The notes below the pieces were generated by a model that made no database searches, was not told the DNA's origin, and saw only the letters and a program-made list of their open reading frames with translations. Position numbers and translations under genes: made by a program. 64,000 bases of DNA from Tumebacillus sp. BK434 (GTDB lineage Bacteria; Bacillota; Bacilli; Tumebacillales; Tumebacillaceae), in the NCBI RefSeq assembly GCF_004340785.1, contig NZ_SLXS01000003.1, forward strand, positions 678,203 through 742,202. Reading direction: 5' to 3'. Of the stretch, positions 26,047 through 34,760 are shown in pieces (position 1 is the first letter of the stretch; the number at the start of each line of letters is the position of its first letter).

Positions 26047-27846
26047 CTATTTCTTATAAAATACGCGCGAGATGGCGAGCCCGATCAAGCCGAGGCCGAT
26101 GAAGAGCAGGGCCCGGATCAGGACCGAGACGGTCGGCAGGTCGAAAACGAGCAGCTTGAGCAGCGTGATGAACAAGAGCACCATGCCGGCGATGCGGGCC
26201 AAAGCGGAGCGGCGGACGGTGCCAAGCAGAATCACGGCGACGGCATACAAGGCCCAGACGGCGGAGACGGCAAAATGCTGGATGTCGTTGGACAAGCTGT
26301 CGGTCAGCAGGCCGGTGATCCGGGTGAGGAAGACGAGCAGCAGCATGGCATTGGCGACCCATAATGCTCGGACGACCGACCACTCGAAGCCGATCTCTTC
26401 CCCGTCCGCTTCCCGGCTGCGCAGGACTTTGGCGGTGAACGTCAGCACGGCGGCGAGCGACAGGATCATCACGATCCACGCCAACGTCTGGCCGGATGCG
26501 ACCTGCGGGATGCGGTCAAAGATCGTGACGGACGCCCCCAAAGTAAAGATGGCGACCGACATGATGCTCTGCACGCGCGCCCGCAGATGAAGCGCCAAAG
26601 CGAACAGACAGGCGCCTTCGAGCAGGAGTGCGATCGCTTCGTTCGGACCGGCCAAGATGCGCAGCAGGTAGAACATCAGCGCGAAAGACGAGATCGTCAG
26701 CGACACGGCGAAGCGGGCGCTGCCCTGCTGTCTGCGGTAGTAGTAGGCCAGCGCCGCATAGAGCACCGTCAACAAGAGCAAAAGCCAGGTGTACAGAGCT
26801 CCTTTGACCGGATCGTGCGCGAACAGGACGTACCACCAGCCCATCGTGAACGCCGCCGACGTGAACAAGGTCAGGAAGCGGCTGTCCTGCGCTTTCCGCA
26901 CGATCATCCCCGCCAGCAGGGCGAGATGGTGGATCAGCACGCCATAGCCGATCGTCTGGGTGGCCTCAGAGCCGGTCGCGATGCCGAAAAAGAGCAGCGC
27001 CGCGTGGAAGAAGAGGAAATTGAACACATACAGCGCCCGAAAATTGTGGCGCAGCGCGAGCCCCAGATAAATCAGGGAGGAGAAGACCTCGAAGCTGACG
27101 AACAACAGCGTGTTCGGCGTTTCGCTTTTCAACAGGAATGGCACAAGCATACCGGCCAAAGCTGTCAGGATGCCCAGCGTCTGCGAGCGGTACCGCTCGG
27201 TGCAGGCGATGCCTGCGAGGACGATCAGCACGTTCAGGCTGAACGCGGCGCCGGAGCTGAGCAAGCCGTAGAGCATGTGTGCGGCGAAGACGGTGAGCAG
27301 CCAGACTGCCAGCGCCCCGCCGAGCAGAACGTTGCCGAGCGCCGTGCGCTGCGCCCGCGCCTGGCGGTCGCCCAGCCACAGGAACAACCCTCCGGCCAGC
27401 GCGCCGAGGAGGCACCGCACAGGCTCGGTCAACACCCCCGCCGCCACCGCGGTTTGGAAGCCCCAGATCACGCCGAGCAGCAGCACCAGCACGAAAATGC
27501 GCGGCAGCCAGACCCGACCGAGCAGATGCTCCCAGTCGGTCGGCGGCGGATGCTCTTGCACCTGTTGCGGCTGCGCACCGGGAGTCTTCGATTCTTGCCC
27601 GACCGGGCCGGCAGCAGGTGCCGTTGCACCAGCCAGGTCAGCCGCTGCTTGCGTGCCAATCGGCAGCAGGTCCGGCTCGGCGGCCGACCCCGGCGCGGAC
27701 GCGTGCGGACCGGGGTGACCTGCGCCCGCTTGCAGATCCTCAATTCGCCCGCTCAAGAGATGAATCTGCTTCTGCAGAGACTGGATTTCCTGTTTTTGGA
27801 GCTGGAGTTCGGCCTCCAGCCGTTTGAGTTTATCATCTTGGCTCAA
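26047..27846 (-). CDS. DUF2339 polytopic membrane protein
   Basis: 599 residues. Residues about 1-40 form a coiled coil (DDKLKRLEAELQLQKQEIQS), followed by an Ala/Pro/Gly-rich linker to about 110 and then roughly 14-16 hydrophobic helices to the C-terminus (FVLVLLLGVIWGFQTAVAAG and so on). This is the layout of DUF2339, a family of unknown function in envelopes of many bacteria. First gene of a leftward run with the thioesterase and acpS. Confidence 0.82.
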   Translation of the reverse strand: MSQDDKLKRLEAELQLQKQEIQSLQKQIHLLSGRIEDLQAGAGHPGPHASAPGSAAEPDLLPIGTQAAADLAGATAPAAGPVGQESKTPGAQPQQVQEHPPPTDWEHLLGRVWLPRIFVLVLLLGVIWGFQTAVAAGVLTEPVRCLLGALAGGLFLWLGDRQARAQRTALGNVLLGGALAVWLLTVFAAHMLYGLLSSGAAFSLNVLIVLAGIACTERYRSQTLGILTALAGMLVPFLLKSETPNTLLFVSFEVFSSLIYLGLALRHNFRALYVFNFLFFHAALLFFGIATGSEATQTIGYGVLIHHLALLAGMIVRKAQDSRFLTLFTSAAFTMGWWYVLFAHDPVKGALYTWLLLLLTVLYAALAYYYRRQQGSARFAVSLTISSFALMFYLLRILAGPNEAIALLLEGACLFALALHLRARVQSIMSVAIFTLGASVTIFDRIPQVASGQTLAWIVMILSLAAVLTFTAKVLRSREADGEEIGFEWSVVRALWVANAMLLLVFLTRITGLLTDSLSNDIQHFAVSAVWALYAVAVILLGTVRRSALARIAGMVLLFITLLKLLVFDLPTVSVLIRALLFIGLGLIGLAISRVFYKK

Positions 27847-27955
27847 CGGAATTCCTCCTTTTGTAAGGATGGAACTTTTTGTTATTCAGTACGTATGATT
27901 CATTGTAAGCGATTGAAATCATCTTGCAAATACCACCTGCTCAGGAGGGAACGAC

Positions 27956-28168
27956 ATGGAAATCATTTTTTTCATCGTGATCATCGGCGTCGTGGTGTTG
28001 CTGGCCACTTTACGGGGCGGCGGAAAATATGCGCACAAGAAGAGCGGCAGTCACAATCTCCATTCATCAGACAGCTCCTCCTCTTCCTCCGATGGCGGCT
28101 GGTTTGATTATGGCGGTGGCGGCGACTCCGGCGGAAGCGGAGACGGCGGCGGAGGGGGCGGCGATTGA
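27956..28168 (+). CDS. Single-span membrane mini-protein with Ser/Gly-rich tail
   Basis: 70 residues: membrane helix MEIIFFIVIIGVVVLLATL, then a polar HKKSGSHNLHSSD segment, six Ser in a row, and a Gly-rich end (YGGGGDSGGSGDGGGGGGD). CAGGAGGGAACGAC precedes the ATG. Its stop codon shares one base with the next gene's ATG, so the N-acetyltransferase is likely translated by coupling. No known family; low-complexity sequence makes homology searches weak. Confidence 0.65.
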   Translation: MEIIFFIVIIGVVVLLATLRGGGKYAHKKSGSHNLHSSDSSSSSSDGGWFDYGGGGDSGGSGDGGGGGGD

Positions 28169-28974
28169 TGAACTGGACCGCAGCCTATCTGCAGCATCTC
28201 GGCCTGCCTGCCGAAGCGCCGGGGTTCGCGGCGCTGGAACGCCTGTGCACGGCGCATTTGACCCGCAACGCGTTTGAGAACATCACCAAACTGTATTACT
28301 TTAAGCGATATGAACAAACGGGCTGGTTCATCCCCCCGATCGATGTATTTGTAGAAAAGATGCAGTCCCTCGACGCCGGCGGCACCTGTTTCACGCACAA
28401 CACATCGTTCCACCGGCTGCTCACCGCCCTCGGCTACGACGCGTGGCTGGTCGGCTTCAACGAAAACCATATGGGCATCGCCGTCGATCTGCCCGAAGGT
28501 CTGCACTACGTCGATGTCGGCGTCGGCGCGCCGGTCTTCTCCCCGATCCCCCTCCCCGCCGGCGGCGAGCGAGTTTCCTGCGGGGTCGGCGTGCGCATTC
28601 AGGATGGCAAATTCCAGCACCTCGCAAAAGGCAACGTCACCTTGGAATGGGAGATGTACCCTGAAAAAAAGCTGAGCTTCGCAGATTTTGCCGACATCAT
28701 TGAAAAGCAAAACACGCCCGGCCAGACTTTTTTCATGAAAACGCTGCGCTGCCAGCTCTGGCAGCCGGAACAAGGCCGCTCGATCTCGCTGGTCAACAAC
28801 ACGTTGACCCTGCGCTTCGAGGACGGCTCCGACCGGCAGGAAAAATTAGCTTCGTTACAAGAGATCAAACAGGTGCTGGCCGAAGAGTTCCGGCTGCCTT
28901 TACTTCCCGTCGAAGAGGCGGCGGAAGTGCTGGCACGCCTTGGCATCGACATCTTCGCCCCGCCGGAAACGTAA
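28168..28974 (+). CDS. Arylamine N-acetyltransferase family protein
   Basis: 268 residues with the NAT Cys-His-Asp triad: Cys74 in DAGGTCFTHNTS, His101 in NENHMGIAV, and Asp116 in LHYVDVGVGAP. TRNAFENITKL corresponds to the family's PFENL segment. NATs move acetyl from acetyl-CoA to arylamines or hydrazines; related enzymes close amide bonds in macrolactam antibiotics. ATG 28168 overlaps the stop of the membrane mini-protein. A terminator follows. Confidence 0.82.
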   Translation: MNWTAAYLQHLGLPAEAPGFAALERLCTAHLTRNAFENITKLYYFKRYEQTGWFIPPIDVFVEKMQSLDAGGTCFTHNTSFHRLLTALGYDAWLVGFNENHMGIAVDLPEGLHYVDVGVGAPVFSPIPLPAGGERVSCGVGVRIQDGKFQHLAKGNVTLEWEMYPEKKLSFADFADIIEKQNTPGQTFFMKTLRCQLWQPEQGRSISLVNNTLTLRFEDGSDRQEKLASLQEIKQVLAEEFRLPLLPVEEAAEVLARLGIDIFAPPET

Positions 28975-28975
28975 A

Positions 28976-29008
28976 AAGACCAACGGACAGCAATCCGTTG
29001 GTCTTTTC
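28976..29008. terminator. Bidirectional terminator
   Basis: AAAGACCAACGGA-CAGCAA-TCCGTTGGTCTTTT between the NAT gene and the convergent ABC permease gene. Confidence 0.88.
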
Positions 29009-29968
29009 TTATGCTGCGACGTCGCGCTTCGTAAACAGCGTCCACGCCAAGACATGCATGATCACAAAGTAGATCGCCAGCATCAGCACCGAGAAGCCTA
29101 AGGTCATGCCTTCGACGAGCGGCATGCCCATGAAGTACATCGAAAGGTCGAGGTTGGCGAACAGGATGTATTTGATCCACTCATAGCGCGAGAGGATCTG
29201 CACGACGATCGAGCCTGCGAACATCACGAAAATCGACAGGGAGATCGACAGGGACGACGAGCGGAACGCCGCCGAGATCATGAAGGCGATCGTCACGATC
29301 ATCAGCAAGGTCACCGCTTCCAAGCCAAACGACAGCAGCACTTTGCTCGCCATGTTCATCTGATGCAAAACGCCATCCCCATCGACATAGATGAACGGCT
29401 GATCGACTCCGCTGAAGCCGAAGACCAGTCCGCCGAGGACAAACGAGATGACGAGCAGCACGACCGCCATCAACAGTGCGTACAGCAATGTCGAGATGTA
29501 TTTGGAATACAAGATCTTCGTCCGACTCACCGGACGGATCAACAGCAATTTGATCGTGCCCCAGGTAAACTCGGTCGCCACGATGTCACCGGCGACGATG
29601 ACGGTGAACAACGTGACCAGGAAGATCATGCCCGACGCCGACTCGGCAAATTTCCAAGCGGTATATTCATAAGGCGCGATATTGTGCTCAATCGCATACT
29701 CGTTCATTTTAATCTGCGCTTCCAACTGTTTGCGCGACGCTTCCGGCATCATATTGTTCGTATCGTGCAGCGCCTGGCGCATGCCATCGGTCTGCTGCGT
29801 GATCTCCTGCTTCCAGTCGACGCCTTCGGGCGGCTTGGCGAGGAAGCGGTCGGTGATCACCAGTTGGACGATGATCGCCAGAATCAGCACGGCAAACATC
29901 GCCCAAGTGCGCGGGCGTCCGTAGATTTTCATGTTTTCATTGCGGATCAGGTTAAACAATTTGTCCAC
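29009..29968 (-). CDS. ABC-2 type exporter permease
   Basis: 319 residues with an N-terminal helix, a soluble loop of about 100 residues (SRKQLEAQIKMNEYAIEHNI) and five further helices, the NatB/YhaP-like form of ABC-2 permeases. GTG start at 29968 overlaps the ATPase gene by 17 bp. Together they form a two-component exporter; the substrate is unknown. Confidence 0.83.
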   Translation of the reverse strand: MDKLFNLIRNENMKIYGRPRTWAMFAVLILAIIVQLVITDRFLAKPPEGVDWKQEITQQTDGMRQALHDTNNMMPEASRKQLEAQIKMNEYAIEHNIAPYEYTAWKFAESASGMIFLVTLFTVIVAGDIVATEFTWGTIKLLLIRPVSRTKILYSKYISTLLYALLMAVVLLVISFVLGGLVFGFSGVDQPFIYVDGDGVLHQMNMASKVLLSFGLEAVTLLMIVTIAFMISAAFRSSSLSISLSIFVMFAGSIVVQILSRYEWIKYILFANLDLSMYFMGMPLVEGMTLGFSVLMLAIYFVIMHVLAWTLFTKRDVAA

Positions 29969-30878
29969 CGCCTGTCATTTCAAGGAATCGGTCTTCCAGC
30001 GACTTGTTCTGCGTGCGGATGCCGTACACGTTTACACCCGCCTGCACGAGGTGGCGGTTGACGTCGGCGATCTGCTCGCGGGTCAAAGCCAGCTCCAGCC
30101 CGTCCGCCTGCACGGTGATCGCCGCCTCGCTGACGACCAGCTCCAGCGTTTTCGCCGCCTCTTCCGGACGGTCGACCTCGAAGCGGACGAGCGTCTGCTC
30201 CGCGGCGCCGACCATCTCGCGCACCGGCTTCACGTCGATCAGCTTGCCGTTCTGAATGACGGCGATGCGGTCGCACATCAGCTCCATCTCCGCCAGCAGG
30301 TGCGAGGAGACGATGACCGACAATCCTTCCTGCTTGGCGAGCATCCGCAGATGGTCGCGCAGCTCGCGGATGCCGGCCGGGTCGAGCCCGTTGGTCGGCT
30401 CGTCGAGGATCAGCACGGTCGGCTTGTGCAGCAGCGCCTGTGCCAGCCCGAGGCGTTGGCGCATCCCCAGCGAATAGGTCTTCACTTTGTCGTTGATGCG
30501 GTTTTCAAGGCCGACGAGCTTGATCACTTCGTCGATCCGCCCTGGCGCCACATTTTTGTTCATCCGCGCAAAATGCACGAGGTTGTCATAGCCGGAGAGA
30601 AACTTGTACATCTCCGGGTTCTCGACGATCGCGCCGACTTCGGTCATCGCCGCTTCGAACTCTTTTTCCACGTCCTTGCCGTTGATCAGCACTTGGCCTT
30701 CGGTGATTTTCATCAGACCGACGATCATCCGGATCGTCGTCGTTTTGCCGGCCCCGTTCGGTCCGAGGAATCCGAACACTTCGCCGCGCGGAATGTCAAA
30801 CGTCAGCCCTTCGACGAGCGTTTTCTTGCCGATCTTCTTCGTTAAGTTGCGAATCTGCACAACTGGTGTCTGTGACAT
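29952..30878 (-). CDS. ABC transporter ATP-binding subunit (bacitracin-exporter-like)
   Basis: 308-residue ATPase. Walker A GPNGAGKTTTIRMIVG, signature SLGMRQRLGLAQALL (LGMRQRLG form seen in BcrA-type exporters), Walker B VLILDEPTNGLDP, H-loop VIVSSHLL. A C-terminal domain of about 90 residues follows. The signature type is common in self-resistance or lantibiotic exporters, but no peptide gene is near. Confidence 0.9.
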   Translation of the reverse strand: MSQTPVVQIRNLTKKIGKKTLVEGLTFDIPRGEVFGFLGPNGAGKTTTIRMIVGLMKITEGQVLINGKDVEKEFEAAMTEVGAIVENPEMYKFLSGYDNLVHFARMNKNVAPGRIDEVIKLVGLENRINDKVKTYSLGMRQRLGLAQALLHKPTVLILDEPTNGLDPAGIRELRDHLRMLAKQEGLSVIVSSHLLAEMELMCDRIAVIQNGKLIDVKPVREMVGAAEQTLVRFEVDRPEEAAKTLELVVSEAAITVQADGLELALTREQIADVNRHLVQAGVNVYGIRTQNKSLEDRFLEMTGGGQIV

Positions 30879-31002
30879 AACGGCCCTCCGATTCTTAAAA
30901 CTAGCATCTTGCTACTATTTTAGTCAAAAATAAGACCCATCCATACAGCATAGACGAGTCTTTTGACAAGATTACTTCACGCAGGTAACAATTTCCTCAC
31001 TT

Positions 31003-31797
31003 TTACATCCGAACGCTCATCATGTTGCCGGAACCGTACCGTCTCAGCCCCCGGTAAAAGAACCATGTGCCGCCCACCGTCAGCAGGATCGCCACGCCTA
31101 GCGCCGTCAAGGTGAACGTCCAGTTCAGATCGCGCAGGAACCCGACCGGCAGATAGGAGATGAACCCGGCCGGAATCACCGTGAACAGCACCATCCGCCC
31201 GAGGCCCCGGAAGATGTCGGTCGGGTAGGTGGCAAACGTGATGAAGGTGATGAAGAACTGGTTCGCCAAGCCTTCCGCATTGCCGATGTAAAAGGCCAGC
31301 GACTGTGCGATCACCATAAAAAAGGTGAAGATCAGCATCGCGACGAGCAGCGCCACTGCAAATTTCACGAGGCCTACGAAACTCAGCTCCCCAAACAGCC
31401 CATACAAGATCAGCCCGAACAAAATGTCCCCGATCGCCGCGATCTGCATCCGCGAGATCAACACGTGCAGGAGCACCGGCTTCGGCTGGGCCAGATAGGT
31501 GTCGAGCTGCCCGGTGGCGATGATGTTGGCCAGGCGGTACACGTTGCCGAACAGCGTCGCCGACAGCCCGTATCCGGCCGCCGAGACGGCCCACATCATC
31601 ATCACGTCCTGGAAGCTCCAGCCGTTCATGATCGGGAAGGAGGTGAAATAAACGCCCCAGAAGAAGATCCAGACCGTGTTGTTGATCATCATCATCCCGA
31701 CCTGCATCAGAAAGGACGTGCGAAACTCCATCGCCCCCGCCAGGTTCAGCTTCCAGCAGGTGAGCATAAAACGCCAATACTTAGCCGCCGTTGACAT
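31003..31797 (-). CDS. ABC-2 family permease (DUF990 type), subunit 2
   Basis: 264 residues, about six helices, with the DUF990-type ABC-2 pattern (FLMQVGMMMINNTVWIFFWG, LANIIATGQLDTYLAQP). It overlaps the preceding permease by 17 bp, so the two membrane subunits are made together and probably form a heterodimer with one ATPase. Last gene of the riboswitch-controlled operon. Confidence 0.85.
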   Translation of the reverse strand: MSTAAKYWRFMLTCWKLNLAGAMEFRTSFLMQVGMMMINNTVWIFFWGVYFTSFPIMNGWSFQDVMMMWAVSAAGYGLSATLFGNVYRLANIIATGQLDTYLAQPKPVLLHVLISRMQIAAIGDILFGLILYGLFGELSFVGLVKFAVALLVAMLIFTFFMVIAQSLAFYIGNAEGLANQFFITFITFATYPTDIFRGLGRMVLFTVIPAGFISYLPVGFLRDLNWTFTLTALGVAILLTVGGTWFFYRGLRRYGSGNMMSVRM

Positions 31798-32617
31798 TGA
31801 GCTTTTTCACTCCTTTCGCATACATTACCGTCAGGATCAGGGCGATCAGCAGCGCCCACAGCGCCTGAATGCCGATCATGTTCAGCATCGCCCACGCGTC
31901 AAACTGCACCGCCGTCTTCGCCGCAAAATAGACGATCGCCTGAAAGGGCAGGAACTCGCAGACTCTCTGCAGCGTGTCGGGCATCATCTCCAGCGGTATC
32001 ATCATCCCGCCGATCGTAAACAGCAGCTTGTTGTAGACAAAATCGATGCCGCGCACCTCTTCCACCCACAGCGCGCAGAGCCCGACCAGCATCGTGATCA
32101 GGTAATGCAGCGTGTACGAGCCGATCATCATGATCAAAAAGCCCAGCCAGCCCAATCCAAAATCGGGCCAGCCGAACAGCAGGAGCCCGAGCAGCCCGCC
32201 GATGACGAGGTTGATCGCCACCCGCACCAGCGCTTCACCCATGTAAGAGGCATAATGGAACAGCAGGTAGTTCATCGGCCGGGTCAGCTGGTAGCCGATG
32301 TCGCCTTTCAATACTTCTTCTTCGACTTTCAAGGACACTTTCGGCGCGGCGAGCACAAACGCTTCGGCGAAGATCAGGTACCAGATGATCTGTTCAAACG
32401 TGTACCCGGCGATGCGTGTGGTGCCAACGCTGTCATAGGTGACGCTCCAGAGCTGGATAAACACATATAAGATGACGATCAGAAACAGCGAGCGAATCAT
32501 AAAATCGTAGATGTACGCCAGATTGTTGCGAATGGTGATCGAGCCGACCGCCGTGTACTTGGCCAGCTTCAAGGCCAGAGAGGACACGCGGGGCTCACGC
32601 GTGAGATGATGCTGCAT
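31781..32617 (-). CDS. ABC-2 family permease (DUF990 type), subunit 1
   Basis: 278 residues; AYIYDFMIRSLFLIVILYVF is the first helix, and RPMNYLLFHYASYMGEALVR and the VEEVRGIDFVYNKLLFTIGG loop are typical of the DUF990 partner subunit. ATG 32617 overlaps the ATPase gene by 23 bp. A longer frame to 32650 starts inside the ATPase without a better SD. Confidence 0.85.
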   Translation of the reverse strand: MQHHLTREPRVSSLALKLAKYTAVGSITIRNNLAYIYDFMIRSLFLIVILYVFIQLWSVTYDSVGTTRIAGYTFEQIIWYLIFAEAFVLAAPKVSLKVEEEVLKGDIGYQLTRPMNYLLFHYASYMGEALVRVAINLVIGGLLGLLLFGWPDFGLGWLGFLIMMIGSYTLHYLITMLVGLCALWVEEVRGIDFVYNKLLFTIGGMMIPLEMMPDTLQRVCEFLPFQAIVYFAAKTAVQFDAWAMLNMIGIQALWALLIALILTVMYAKGVKKLNVNGG

Positions 32618-33614
32618 CGCTCCTCGCCTCCTCTTGGCCCGTGCGGGCATAGATATGGGTGATGATCTCTTCCATCGGCGGGTCTTCGATCGTCACGTCG
32701 ACCAGGCGGTGGTTGTTGACGATGTAGGCGAGCACCGCTTCGATCGTCGTCTGCGCCGTATCGACCGACAGACGCAACCCGCTGCCCTTTTGCTTGACGA
32801 TCTCCACGCCTTGCACGTGGAACTGCTCCGGCGCTTCGGCCAGCTTCAGCTTGATCGTTTTATAAGTTAAGAAGTCCCGTTTCATGTTCGAGACGGTGTC
32901 GTCGAGAATGATCTGGCCGTGGTTGATCACGATCGCCCGCTTGCAGAGCTGCTCGATGTCGCCGGCGTCATGCGAGGTGAGGAACAAGGTGGTGCCTTCC
33001 TCTTTGTTCATCTCGCGGATCAGTTCGCGGATCTTGTGTTTGACGACGACGTCGAGCCCGATCGTCGGCTCGTCGAGAAAAACGATCTGCGGGCGGTGCA
33101 GGAGCGCGGCGGCGATCTCGCAGCGCATGCGCTCGCCAAGCGACAGTTTGCGCACGGCGGTGTGCAGGTACGGCCCGAGCTCGAAGCACTCGATCAGGTC
33201 GTCGCGGCGCTTTTTGAAATCGTGTAGCCCGACTTCGTAGATCCGCCCCATCAGCTCAAACGTGTCGAGCGGCGGCAGGTGATACCAGAGCTGCGATTTT
33301 TGCCCGAAGACGGAGCCGATGTGAAACGCCAGCTTGTGCCGCTCCGTCCACGGACAGAAGCCGAGCACCGCCGCCTCGCCGGCGGACGGATGCAAGATGC
33401 CGGTCAGCATTTTGATCGTCGTCGATTTGCCGGCTCCGTTCGGCCCGAGAAAAGCCAGCACTTCGCCTTGCTCCACCGTAAAGTCGATCGGTTTGACCGC
33501 CACCTTTTCACTGACGGTCGGGTTGAACAACCCTTTGACACTGCCCATAAATCCTGCCTGCTTGTGTTTCATCGTGAATGATTTCGTCAATCCTTGTACA
33601 CGTATCGCGGACAT
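32595..33614 (-). CDS. ABC transporter ATP-binding subunit (NatA/DUF990-system type)
   Basis: 339 residues. An N-terminal insertion (KHKQAGFMGSVKGLFNP) before Walker A GPNGAGKSTTIKMLTG is characteristic of ATPases paired with DUF990 permeases. Signature KLSLGERMRCEIAAALL, Walker B IVFLDEPTIGLD, H-loop FLTSHD. ATG 33614 fits the SD (GGGGGAAC). The operon sits behind a ykkC-family riboswitch; the substrate is unknown. Confidence 0.9.
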   Translation of the reverse strand: MSAIRVQGLTKSFTMKHKQAGFMGSVKGLFNPTVSEKVAVKPIDFTVEQGEVLAFLGPNGAGKSTTIKMLTGILHPSAGEAAVLGFCPWTERHKLAFHIGSVFGQKSQLWYHLPPLDTFELMGRIYEVGLHDFKKRRDDLIECFELGPYLHTAVRKLSLGERMRCEIAAALLHRPQIVFLDEPTIGLDVVVKHKIRELIREMNKEEGTTLFLTSHDAGDIEQLCKRAIVINHGQIILDDTVSNMKRDFLTYKTIKLKLAEAPEQFHVQGVEIVKQKGSGLRLSVDTAQTTIEAVLAYIVNNHRLVDVTIEDPPMEEIITHIYARTGQEEARSDAASSHA

Positions 33615-33658
33615 CTGCACGTTCCCCCTTTACAGTCAATCTTCGGAATCCCGCTCGG

Positions 33659-33717
33659 AAAAACAGAAAAGACCCGCAGCAAGTTCCCGTGTTGCTGGAA
33701 CTTGCCGCAGGTCTTTT
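33659..33717 (-). terminator. Expression-platform terminator of the ykkC-type riboswitch
   Basis: Minus strand: AAGACCTGCGGCAAGTTCC-AGCAACAC-GGGAACTTGCTGCGGGTC followed by TTTTCTGTTTTT. The GTTCC arm can instead pair with GGGAAC at the start of the leader, giving an antiterminated form. Confidence 0.88.
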
Positions 33718-33808
33718 ATCCCCACGGTGTAACGCATCTCCGATGCGCTCGGCCCCGCTTGGTTCGATCCGGTCTCCCGTCGGCTCCCTAGAGGCCCTTC
33801 CACTTGTT
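33710..33808 (-). promoter_or_regulatory. ykkC-family riboswitch aptamer (subtype 2, ppGpp-like by context)
   Basis: The minus-strand leader carries the ykkC hallmarks in order: CTCTAGGGAGCCG, GACCGGATCGAACCAAGCGG, and the conserved 3' box ACACCGTGGGGATAAAAGACC. Classical guanidine-I aptamers sit before guanidine exporters or carboxylases; subtype 2 variants (ppGpp, PRPP) sit before NatA-type ABC transporters, amino-acid or purine genes. The DUF990/NatA-type exporter behind it points to subtype 2a (ppGpp), but the ligand is inferred only. Confidence 0.78.
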
Positions 33809-33814
33809 CCCTGT

Positions 33815-33844
33815 ATCTTAGCATGTGGACATGTCCTTTGACAA
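33815..33844 (-). promoter_or_regulatory. Promoter of the ykkC-controlled operon
   Basis: Minus strand: TTGTCA (33844-33839), 18-bp spacer, TAAGAT (33820-33815); start site about 33808, right at the leader's GGGAAC. Confidence 0.7.
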
Positions 33845-33898
33845 GAGACATTTTCACAAAATTTGGGTGAGATCGTATTGTTTGCATCTTTTCTCCTT

Positions 33899-33904
33899 TA
33901 TAAT
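33899..33904 (+). promoter_or_regulatory. -10 element of the membrane protein gene
   Basis: TATAAT at 33899-33904, 28 nt before the start codon; the -35 candidate (TTGTTT) is only 15 bp away. Confidence 0.45.
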
Positions 33905-33932
33905 GGAAAGAAAGTGAATCGGGAGGGATGGC

Positions 33933-34712
33933 ATGAAACCGGAATTGCAGAGCGCGACCGGAAATGGCACGTTGTGGCTGCGCGCCGCACTGTTTGCGAT
34001 CGCCTTTGAGGCGGTTGGCATGTTGATCAGCTGGTGGATTTTTGGCGGTCCGCTGTCGATGGAGCCGATCACCTCGCTGAAGGTGACGGCCAACGTCGGG
34101 CTGCCCGGGCTGCAGTCACTGCTGGAGGCAGCCCACCAGCCGGGCTATCAGGTGACGCTGAGTCAGGGCAACAGCGCCCTGACACTCGTGCTGATGATCG
34201 GCTCCATGTTCTTCTACTGTCTGGGTCAGGCGCTGTATCTCGCGCTGCTGATCCGCAGCCAGCGCGATCTGCCGGGCACGACGGGGCAGGATGTGCGCCG
34301 CTCGTACGGCAAACTGCTGCTCTGGATGTTTACACAGGCCTTGTTTATGGGCATCATGGTGCCGATCATCGGTATTTTTGGTGTGATCGGCGGCCTGCTG
34401 GCCATCGCGCTGATGCTGTGGTTCCGCTATCATTTTCTCTTCTTTGAATTCACGGTGGTCGTGGAGCGGACGAGATTTTGGGAGACGTTCCGGCGCTCTG
34501 TGGAATTGCGGAACCGGGTGCAGGGGCGGGCTTTGTCAATGTTTCTCGTCATCGCCGGCGTGAACACGGTGCTGGCCTTTCTGATCAACGCCTTTTTCTC
34601 GGTGGGGATGATCGTGCTGATGCTGCCGCTCAATGCGATCCTGCTGACGGCGATCCAGAACGGGCTGTTGGAAGTCTTTTTTGACGCGCGCGACCAAGAA
34701 TCGCTATACTAA
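33933..34712 (+). CDS. Polytopic membrane protein of unknown function
   Basis: 259 residues with about six hydrophobic segments (LWLRAALFAIAFEAVGMLIS, VLMIGSMFFYCLGQALYLAL, MGIMVPIIGIFGVIGGLLAI). The region RFWETFRRSVELRNRVQGRA between helices looks like the short amphipathic segment of DUF975/GPDP-membrane-domain proteins, but I do not recognise the family with certainty. GGGAGGGATGGC precedes ATG 33933. It is followed by three genes on the same strand. Confidence 0.7.
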   Translation: MKPELQSATGNGTLWLRAALFAIAFEAVGMLISWWIFGGPLSMEPITSLKVTANVGLPGLQSLLEAAHQPGYQVTLSQGNSALTLVLMIGSMFFYCLGQALYLALLIRSQRDLPGTTGQDVRRSYGKLLLWMFTQALFMGIMVPIIGIFGVIGGLLAIALMLWFRYHFLFFEFTVVVERTRFWETFRRSVELRNRVQGRALSMFLVIAGVNTVLAFLINAFFSVGMIVLMLPLNAILLTAIQNGLLEVFFDARDQESLY

Positions 34713-34760
34713 AAGGGATTCTCTGTGGAATTCCATCAATTTGAACTGAGGTGCTTTCCT

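Noticed and set aside
33659..33717. Plain terminator of the upstream gene only
   Set aside because: The preceding leader has conserved ykkC boxes and a promoter, so the hairpin is better read as a riboswitch expression platform.
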